A DNA stretch of 64,000 bases from positions 673,807 through 737,806 of the forward strand of contig NZ_LMUL01000014.1 of assembly GCF_009765965.1 (NCBI RefSeq), in the 5' to 3' direction. A program made the translations under genes and the position numbers. Shown here in pieces: positions 56,893 through 64,000 of this stretch. Source of the stretch: Caulobacter sp. S45 (GTDB lineage Bacteria; Pseudomonadota; Alphaproteobacteria; Caulobacterales; Caulobacteraceae). The first letter of the stretch is position 1, and every line of letters begins with the position of its first letter. A model generated the notes under the pieces. The model searched no databases and was not told the DNA's origin. It saw only the letters and a program-made list of their open reading frames with translations.

Positions 56893-57452
56893 TGACCGAA
56901 ACCCTCCCCGCCGACAGCGCCGGTTCGGCCTACTTCCTCGACTTCGAGACCGGCGACGAGCGGCGCGCCACCTTCGCGGTGATCGTCGACAACGAGCCCG
57001 GCGTGCTCCACCGGGTGGTCGGGCTGTTCTCGGCGCGCGGCTACAATATCGAGAGCCTGACGGTGGCCGAAACCGACCGGGCGGTGCACACCTCGCGCAT
57101 CACCATCGTCACCCGTGGCCGCGAGGGCGTGCTCGCCCAGATCCGCGCCCAGCTCGGCAAGATCGTGCAGGTGCGCGCGGTGATGGAGGTCGGCGGCGAC
57201 GCCCGCTGGGTCGAGCGCGAGCTGGCCCTGGTCAAGGTGCGCGGGACCGGCGACGCGCGGGTCGAGACCCTGCGGATCGCGGAGATCTTCCGCGCCCGGG
57301 TGATCGACACCGACGTCGACAGCTTCGTGCTCGAGCTCACTGGCGCGCCGGACAAGATCGACAAGTTCGAGATGCTGATGCGCCCGCTCGGCCTGGTCGA
57401 GGTGTCGCGCACCGGCGTCCTCTCCATCGCCCGCGGCGGCGAGCGGGTGTGA
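56892..57452 (+). CDS. ilvN: Acetolactate synthase small (regulatory) subunit
   Basis: A 186-residue regulatory subunit giving valine feedback inhibition. The ACT domain reads FAVIVDNEPGVLHRVVGLFSARGYNIESLTVAETD, followed by the C-terminal regulatory half (VERELALVKVRG, FRARVIDTDVDSFVLELTG, RPLGLVEVSRTGVLSIARG). It is translationally coupled to ilvB. A family B repeat separates it from ilvC. Confidence 0.97.
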
Positions 57453-57469
57453 TGACTGTGCTTGCTATT

Positions 57470-57617
57470 CCCTCCCCCTCGAAGGGGGAGGGCCAGGGTG
57501 GGGGTGTAGCCACCGCGGCCGACGAACGCATTGATGAGGCGGCGACGCCATCTGCGCCCTTCGCCATCAGCGGCGGACACACCCCCATCCCCACCCTTCC
57601 CCCTTCGAGGGGGAAGG
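57470..57617. repeat. Dispersed inverted-repeat element, family B, copy 2
   Basis: Bounded by the hairpins CCCTCCCCCT-cga-AGGGGGAGGG (57470-57492) and CCTTCCCCCT-tcg-AGGGGGAAGG (57595-57617). The second is identical to the right hairpin of copy 1 (8112-8134). Here it is inserted between co-directional ilvN and ilvC, so it may reduce read-through within the operon. Confidence 0.75.
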
Positions 57618-57636
57618 AGACAATTCAATAACTTAG

Positions 57637-58674
<1,038 letters not shown>

Positions 58675-58686
58675 GGATGCGATGTC

Positions 58687-58717
58687 GGGCGGCGGCTTAC
58701 AATGCCGCCGCCCGTTT
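58687..58717 (+). terminator. Terminator downstream of ilvC
   Basis: GGGCGGCGGC, loop TTACAAT, GCCGCCGCCC, then GTTT: a perfect ten-pair stem 12 bases after the ilvC stop, with only a short U run. Confidence 0.75.
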
Positions 58718-58748
58718 GCAGACCTCAAGAAAGGTCTGCTCCGGGTGG

Positions 58749-59009
58749 TTAGTTGCCACCTTTAGATGGCGAATGCCTTCCAGCAATCCACCAAGAAAAC
58801 ACAATGAATGGCAACAGGATCAGGAACGGCCAAAACGCATCTGCTTGGCCTTCTAAGTTCGCAACGCCGATAAGAATCCACACGCTAGCGTTTGCACCCG
58901 CCCCAACTGCGCCTAACAACGCCCAACCTTTCCAATGAGAGGGCATCCAGCTCCACGAGACTGAGCGGAACCAGATTTCTCGACCTTCCTTGTTTACTTG
59001 TGCGGTCAT
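58749..59009 (-). CDS. Small two-helix membrane protein, unknown
   Basis: An 86-residue protein with two hydrophobic segments (GWALLGAVGAGANASVWILIGVA and FWPFLILLPFIVFSWWIAG) and polar ends. No family was recognised. It is clearly less GC-rich than its neighbours and converges with ilvC. It could be a recently acquired gene. Confidence 0.55.
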   Translation of the reverse strand: MTAQVNKEGREIWFRSVSWSWMPSHWKGWALLGAVGAGANASVWILIGVANLEGQADAFWPFLILLPFIVFSWWIAGRHSPSKGGN

Positions 59010-59195
59010 TATGGCCTCGGTTTAGGCGTGTAGTGTATCCCAACGTGCACCCTAGCCCAACACGCGCCGAGTGCGCCTTGGGTCGTTAGCCGACATCGCC
59101 GCCTCGGCTGAAACCGGCCTTCCGCCGCCTGTCACATCACCGTTTCACGCCGCCGCTAACCTCGACTCGTTACAATCTAACGGGCGGGCCAGGCG

Positions 59196-60779
59196 ATGAG
59201 CGGGACGGGTTTCCAACGAGGCGGCGCGAGCCGTCGGGGCGTGCTGGCGGGCATGGCGGCGGGGCTGGCGGCGCCGGCCATCGTGCGGGCCCAGACCCTG
59301 TTCGTGGACACGCCGTTCCAGCTGGGGGTCGCCTCGGGCGATCCGTCGCCGGATGGCTTTGTGATCTGGACCCGGCTGGCCCCCAGGCCGCTGGAGCAGC
59401 ACGGCGGCATGCCGATGGCCCCGGTCGAGGTGGACTACGAGGTCGCCGCCGACGAACGCTTCAAGACCGTCGTCGCCAAGGGCTCGACCCTCGCGCGCCC
59501 CGAACTCGGCCACTCGGTCCACGTGGAAATCGCCGGCCTGCAGCCGCATCGCCCCTACTGGTATCGCTTCCACATCGGGCGCGAGCGCAGCCTGACCGGG
59601 CGCGCCCGCACCCTCCCCGCCCCCGGCTCGGCGCTGGAGCGCGTGCGCTTCGTGGCCGGCGGCTGCCAGAACTACGAACAGGGGCTCTACACCGCCTACC
59701 GCCATGTGGCCGAAGAGGACCTCGACTTCTTCTGGCACTATGGCGACTACATCTACGAGGAGCGGGCCACCCCCACCGCGACCGACCATGCGTCGGGCCT
59801 GCCGATCCCGCCCATCCGCGTACATGTCGGCGACGAGCCCTACAGCCTGGACGACTACCGGCTGCGCTACGCTCAGTACAAGCTCGACACCGACCTGCAG
59901 GCCGCCCACGCCGCCCATAGCTGGTGGGTCACCTGGGACGACCACGAGATCGACAACAACTGGGCCAGCCAGTGGGACCAGGACGGCACCCCGCCGGAGA
60001 TCTTCAACCTGCGCCGCCAGGCCGCCGCCCAGGCCTATTACGAGAACATGCCGCTCAGGAAGACCTCGTTCCCACATGGGACGGCGATCCAGATCTTCCG
60101 CCGCGCGGCCTATGGCGACCTGCTGAACGCCCACTTCCTCGACACCCGCCAGTTCCGCATGGACCAGCCCTGCGGCGACAACTTCAAGCCGGTCTGTCCC
60201 GAAGCCCTGGCCAGCGACCGCACCATCATGGGGGCGGAAGAAGAGCGCTGGCTGTTCGACGGCCTGGCCAAGAGCCCCACCCGCTGGAACCTGATCGCCA
60301 ACCAGGTGATGATGATGCCGCTGGACCGCCGCTACGCCGACCAACACGAGGCGATCTGGAACATGGATTCCTGGGCCGGCTACCCCGCCGCCCGCAAGCG
60401 TCTGCTCGACCACATCGAGGCGCACGACATCAAGAACGTGGTGGTGGCCACCGGCGACGAGCACCAGAACTACGCTGGCGAATTGCGCTCGGGCGGACGA
60501 CCGGACGGCAAGACCCTGGCGGTGGAGTTCGTCGCCACCTCGATCAGCTCCGGCGGCGACGGCTCGGACCTGCGCAAGGGCAGCGATGTCATCCTGGCCA
60601 ACAACCCGCACCTGAAGTTCGTCAACGACCAGCGCGGCTATGCGGTGTGCGACGTCGGCCGCGACGTCTGGAAGACCGACTTCCGCGTGGTCGACGCCGT
60701 CAGCCGCCCCAGCGCCAAGATCGCCACCCGAGCCAGCTTCGCGGTGGAGCGTGGGGCGCCGGGGCTGAAGCCGGCTTGA
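59196..60779 (+). CDS. phoD: PhoD-family alkaline phosphatase/phosphodiesterase
   Basis: A 527-residue exported metallophosphatase. The N-terminus GGASRRGVLAGMAAGLAAPAIVRAQ is a Tat signal. The mature part starts with FQLGVASGDPSPDGFVIWTRL, typical of PhoD. Metal-binding motifs are AGGCQNYEQGLYTAYRHV, WHYGDYIYE, WDDHEIDNNWASQ, NQVMMMPL, ATGDEHQNYAGEL and the C-terminal TSISSGGDGSD. PhoD enzymes act on phosphodiesters and monoesters with Ca2+/Fe3+. A promoter must lie in the 186-base gap upstream, but no Pho box could be read with confidence. Confidence 0.93.
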   Translation: MSGTGFQRGGASRRGVLAGMAAGLAAPAIVRAQTLFVDTPFQLGVASGDPSPDGFVIWTRLAPRPLEQHGGMPMAPVEVDYEVAADERFKTVVAKGSTLARPELGHSVHVEIAGLQPHRPYWYRFHIGRERSLTGRARTLPAPGSALERVRFVAGGCQNYEQGLYTAYRHVAEEDLDFFWHYGDYIYEERATPTATDHASGLPIPPIRVHVGDEPYSLDDYRLRYAQYKLDTDLQAAHAAHSWWVTWDDHEIDNNWASQWDQDGTPPEIFNLRRQAAAQAYYENMPLRKTSFPHGTAIQIFRRAAYGDLLNAHFLDTRQFRMDQPCGDNFKPVCPEALASDRTIMGAEEERWLFDGLAKSPTRWNLIANQVMMMPLDRRYADQHEAIWNMDSWAGYPAARKRLLDHIEAHDIKNVVVATGDEHQNYAGELRSGGRPDGKTLAVEFVATSISSGGDGSDLRKGSDVILANNPHLKFVNDQRGYAVCDVGRDVWKTDFRVVDAVSRPSAKIATRASFAVERGAPGLKPA

Positions 60780-60876
60780 TCAGCCTTCCTGGAGTAAACC
60801 GCCGACAAAGGAGGGCTTGGGCAGAGACAGAAGCTAAAAATTTTGCGATCTATTGGCGAAAGAGGTGGGGTAGCCA

Positions 60877-61767
60877 ATGCAGGGAAATAAGGCCAGACCG
60901 TTCATAGCGGCTGCTTTGAACGTCGTTATGTTCCCGCTTGGCTATCTGTACCTAGGCGCATGGCGATTCGCTGCAATTTTACTCACCGCATCGTTCGTCG
61001 TTTTTGGCATTTCATATTATTGGTCGATAGCAAACCCACCTGGAATATATGCACTTCCGAGCCAAATCATTGCACCAATCTGTTTTACGATTGGATTCGC
61101 CTCAGCTATACACGCCTTCACGCTCGGTCGTCGCGACGAGTACGCCCTCAGTCTGCCGAAACGATTCGGCGGAATGGCGCTGGGCCTTCTGGTGTTGGGG
61201 GTGCTGGCGTTACTGGTCCGAGCCGTCAATCCCGAACCCGTGTACAGTGTAAGCTCGGAGGCGATGCAGCCGACCTTGAAAAAGGGCGACATCCTAGCGG
61301 TCCACGGGATACGTGCTCTGTGTAGACCGGCTCGCCCAAGACTAGGGGACGTGGTGAATTGGCGCCGCCCGGGCCAGCCTCTTCGCTACCTGGACAGGGT
61401 CATCGCCGGCCCTGGCGACTCATTGAGCTTTCAAGGGAGGACGCCGGTGTTGAACGGTCGTCCGGTCTCGGAACAGGCCGCCGGCGTGATAGCCGCCACG
61501 CCTATCTCGGGAGATATTCCGATCGACCTTGCCCGCGAGACGCTCCCCGACGGCGCCTCCTACATCGTCCAGCACTTCCCACAGGATATTCCGAACGCCT
61601 ATCCCTCGGTCCGGCTCGGTCAAGATCAGTGGTACCTTATGGGCGACAATCGGGAAGACGCCCTGGATTCAAGACAGTACGGCCCGGTCTCAAGCTCGGC
61701 GATATGCGGGGTCGCCTTTGAATACGTGCGCGCACATGATCCGCATCTGAATGGGAAGAAGCCGTAG
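60877..61767 (+). CDS. Signal peptidase I-like (S26) membrane protein lacking catalytic residues
   Basis: A 296-residue protein. Residues 1-115 hold about four membrane helices; the rest resembles the periplasmic part of signal peptidase I: box B SSEAMQPTLKKGDIL, box D region LRYLDRVIAGPGDSLSFQ and box E GDNREDALDSRQYGPV. The catalytic Ser before Met in box B is Ala129, and the catalytic Lys before RVI in box D is Asp173. It is therefore probably inactive as a peptidase and may bind exported peptides or act as a partner. It is less GC-rich than its neighbours, which suggests transfer. It converges with priA, 21 bases apart. Confidence 0.8.
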   Translation: MQGNKARPFIAAALNVVMFPLGYLYLGAWRFAAILLTASFVVFGISYYWSIANPPGIYALPSQIIAPICFTIGFASAIHAFTLGRRDEYALSLPKRFGGMALGLLVLGVLALLVRAVNPEPVYSVSSEAMQPTLKKGDILAVHGIRALCRPARPRLGDVVNWRRPGQPLRYLDRVIAGPGDSLSFQGRTPVLNGRPVSEQAAGVIAATPISGDIPIDLARETLPDGASYIVQHFPQDIPNAYPSVRLGQDQWYLMGDNREDALDSRQYGPVSSSAICGVAFEYVRAHDPHLNGKKP

Positions 61768-61788
61768 GCCCAGCGCGCGGGAAGCGAT

Positions 61789-63948
61789 TCACAAGAAACT
61801 GTACGGGTCCACGTCCACCGTCATCCGTACCGCGCCAGGGACCTTCACCCGTGCGCGCCAAGCTTCCAGATAGGCCTGGATGTTGACCCGGCGGTCGGCA
61901 CGGACCAGCAGGCGCTTGCGGCGACGGCCGCGGATCAGGGCCAGCGGCGCGTCGGCGGGGCCGTAGACCTCCACCCCGTCCGCCGAGGGCGCGGCGGCGG
62001 CGAGCGCCTTGGCGAAGGCGTCGAGCTTGGCGAAGTCTGGGCTGGACAGGATCACCGCCGCCAGCCGGCCATAGGGCGGCAGGCCCGACAGCTCGCGCAT
62101 CTCCGCCTCCGCCGCCAGGAAGCCGTCGCGATCGCCGGCCTTCAGCGCCCCCATCACCTGGTGCTCGGGCGCATAGGTCTGGATCAGGGCGCGGCCGGGC
62201 CGTTCCGCCCGCCCCGCCCGTCCCGCCACCTGGGCCAGCAGCTGGTAGGTGCGCTCAGCCGCGCGCAGGTCGCCGCCCTTTAGGCCCAGGTCAGCGTCGA
62301 CCACCCCCACCAGGGTCAGGCCGGGGAAGTTGTGGCCCTTGGCGGCGGCCTGGGTGGCGACCAGGATGTCGATCTCGCCCCCGGCCATCCGCCCGACCAT
62401 CTCGCGCGCCCCGGCGGCGTCCATCACCGTATCCGACGAGAACACCGCCACCCGCGCCTCGGGGAACAGGCCGCGCGCCTCCTCCTCCAGCCGCTCGACG
62501 CCAGGGCCGATGGCGGTCAGCGAATCCTTGGTCCCGCAGTGCGGACAGGCCGCGGGCTTGGGCATGGAGAAGCCGGTCAGGTGGCAAACCAGCCGATTGG
62601 AATAGCGGTGCTCGACCAGCCAGGAGTCGGTGTCGGGCGCAGTCATCCGCTCTCCGCAGGCCTTGCACAGCACCAGCGGCGCATAGCCCCGGCGGTTGAG
62701 GAACAGCAGCGATTGCTCGCCTCGCCCGTACGTCTCGGCCATGGCGGCGACCAGGCGCGGCGACAGCCAGCGACCGCGCTCGGGCGGGGCCTCGCGCATG
62801 TCGATCAGCTCGATCTCGGGCAGGCGCGCGACCCCGTGTCGGGAAGACAGGCGAATCCAGGTGTAGCGCCCGCCCTGGGCGTTCCAGATGCTCTCCAGCG
62901 ACGGCGTGGCCGAGGCCAGCACCACCGTCGCAGCCTCGATCTTGGCGCGGACCACAGCCAGGTCGCGGGCGTGGTAGATGAAGCCGTCCTCCTGCTTGAA
63001 CGAGGCGTCGTGCTCCTCGTCGACCACGATCAGGCGCAGATTCGGGAACGGTAGGAACAGCGCCGAGCGGGCGCCGATGACGATCCGACAACGGCCAGCG
63101 ACCACCGCCTCCCAGACACGCCTGCGCCTGGGCGGGGCGATGCCGGAATGCCACTCGGCCGGCTCCGCGCCGAAGCGGGCGGCGAAGCGGGCGATCACCG
63201 CCTGGGTCAGGGCGATCTCGGGCAGCAGCACCAGCACCTGGGCGGCCGGATCTGCGCGCAGCACGGCGGCGACGGCCTCCAGGTAGACCTCGGTCTTGCC
63301 CGAGCCGGTGACCCCGTCGAGCAGGGCGACCTGGAAATCGCCGGCCTGGGTCAGCTTGACCAGGATGTCGGCGGCGGCGGCCTGGCTCGGGTTGAGGTCG
63401 AAGGCCGGTAGGGCGGGATCGGGCTCGGAAAAGGCGGCCTGCTCCTGGGCGAACACGACTTCCAGGGCGCCGTCGTCGATCAGCCCCTTGATCACACCCG
63501 CCGACACCTCGGCCGCCGCCGCGAGCGCGGCGGCGCGCATGGGCTGGGTCGCGGCTTTCAGCACGCGTTCGCGGGCGGGCGTCGTCCGGAACGGCGCAGC
63601 GCCGGTGGCCTGCACCAGCCGCTCGGGCGCGGGTTGGGAGGCGCGCAGGCCGCGCAACGCCATGGCCAGGGCCTCGCCCGGCGGCTCGCAGGCGTAGCGG
63701 GCCGCCCAGTCCACAAAGGCCAGGGTGTTGGCCGGCAGGGCGGCGTCGTCCAGACGAGCGGCGATGGGCTTGAGCGGACGGTTGACCCCGTGGGCGTCGC
63801 GCAGCTCGGTCACCACGCCGCGCACCAACCTTGGGCCGAGCGGGGCGGCGACGTGATCGCCTACGGAGAGGCTGATCTCCTCGGGCACTGCGTAGTCGAA
63901 CGCTTCCGGCAGGGGCAAGGGCAGCAGGACGCGGGCGACGAAGGGCAT
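61789..63948 (-). CDS. priA: Primosomal protein N' (replication restart helicase)
   Basis: A 719-residue superfamily 2 helicase that reloads the replisome at collapsed forks. N-terminal DNA-binding domain (ARVLLPLPLPEAFDYAVP), Walker A DGVTGSGKTEVYLEA, VIGARSALFLPF, DEEHDASFKQ, LASATPSLESI, and the helicase C-terminal DILVATQAAAKGHNFPGLTLVGVVDADLGL with AERTYQLLAQVAGRAGR. The zinc region has LCKACGERM, LVCHLTGFSMPKPAACPHCG; one of the usual cysteines is Thr. The start at 63948 gives the family N-terminus. The 52 bases beyond it to the window end hold nothing I can name. Confidence 0.97.
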   Translation of the reverse strand: MPFVARVLLPLPLPEAFDYAVPEEISLSVGDHVAAPLGPRLVRGVVTELRDAHGVNRPLKPIAARLDDAALPANTLAFVDWAARYACEPPGEALAMALRGLRASQPAPERLVQATGAAPFRTTPARERVLKAATQPMRAAALAAAAEVSAGVIKGLIDDGALEVVFAQEQAAFSEPDPALPAFDLNPSQAAAADILVKLTQAGDFQVALLDGVTGSGKTEVYLEAVAAVLRADPAAQVLVLLPEIALTQAVIARFAARFGAEPAEWHSGIAPPRRRRVWEAVVAGRCRIVIGARSALFLPFPNLRLIVVDEEHDASFKQEDGFIYHARDLAVVRAKIEAATVVLASATPSLESIWNAQGGRYTWIRLSSRHGVARLPEIELIDMREAPPERGRWLSPRLVAAMAETYGRGEQSLLFLNRRGYAPLVLCKACGERMTAPDTDSWLVEHRYSNRLVCHLTGFSMPKPAACPHCGTKDSLTAIGPGVERLEEEARGLFPEARVAVFSSDTVMDAAGAREMVGRMAGGEIDILVATQAAAKGHNFPGLTLVGVVDADLGLKGGDLRAAERTYQLLAQVAGRAGRAERPGRALIQTYAPEHQVMGALKAGDRDGFLAAEAEMRELSGLPPYGRLAAVILSSPDFAKLDAFAKALAAAAPSADGVEVYGPADAPLALIRGRRRKRLLVRADRRVNIQAYLEAWRARVKVPGAVRMTVDVDPYSFL

Positions 63949-64000
63949 TGGCGGTGTTCTACGCTCAACGGAGGGCGAGCGCGAAGCGGCGTTGTGGCGG

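Noticed and set aside
62540..62720. PriA with one zinc-ligand cysteine replaced (CHLTG for CHHCG) as an oddity
   Set aside because: I recall this form as common in alphaproteobacterial PriA proteins, so it is probably lineage-typical rather than notable.

Overview
The window is a GC-rich chromosomal segment, almost certainly from an alphaproteobacterium of the family Caulobacteraceae (Caulobacter/Phenylobacterium type). The evidence is the gene content and its details: an NrsF-type anti-sigma factor with GTAACC-N16-CGAA promoters, an NtrC without the GAFTGA loop, an ilvBN operon behind a peptide leader with a terminator, and large TonB-dependent receptors. No rRNA, tRNA, CRISPR array, phage or insertion sequence was seen. 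Both ends cut through ordinary housekeeping sequence. The left edge truncates a UvrD/PcrA helicase. The right edge lies just upstream of priA.

Region by region. 1-5.4 kb: uvrD (partial), a small membrane protein behind a possible general-stress promoter, a ribbon-helix-helix protein, a type III polyketide synthase with an isoprenylcysteine-methyltransferase-like partner, and prfA. 5.4-8.1 kb: a small lipoprotein and the queuosine genes queC-queE-queD. 8.1-14.3 kb: a nitrogen island, ntrB-ntrC diverging from glnK-amtB-glnA. 14.4-17.9 kb: a Phe/Tyr-rich leader peptide followed by a chorismate mutase gene, proB and proA. 18.0-21.5 kb: a stress locus (DUF1223 protein, sulfite-oxidase-like molybdoenzyme, cytochrome b561, NrsF), with three promoters of the sigma-F type.

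21.5-35.8 kb is the main accessory region. It holds a GntR/FCD regulator, a TonB receptor, an MFS carrier and a tightly packed five-gene operon (HyuA, HyuB, two M24 'peptidase-fold' proteins that have lost metal ligands, and an MmgE/PrpD protein). An ACMSD-like amidohydrolase is divergent from this operon. Three related 18-bp sites lie at the regulator start, upstream of the receptor, and between hyuA and the amidohydrolase gene, which suggests one regulon for uptake and ring-opening of an unknown cyclic amide or N-heterocycle.

35.8-49.7 kb: a DUF486 membrane protein, a secreted S10 carboxypeptidase, two lysine-catabolism genes (aminoadipate-semialdehyde dehydrogenase and 2-oxoadipate dioxygenase/decarboxylase), a DUF4198/ApbE-DUF2271/PepSY periplasmic redox cluster, an iron-dependent hydroxylase with a siderophore receptor behind Fur-box-like sites, and a PQQ alcohol dehydrogenase with a cytochrome c tail. 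49.8-64 kb: xseA, a ClC-type channel, purD, a glutathione transferase, the ilvB-ilvN-ilvC operon with its attenuator, a PhoD-type phosphatase, a signal-peptidase-I-like protein missing both catalytic residues, and priA. Two dispersed inverted-repeat families occur, each in two copies.

All product names rest on reading conserved motifs and family resemblance by eye. No database search was possible.
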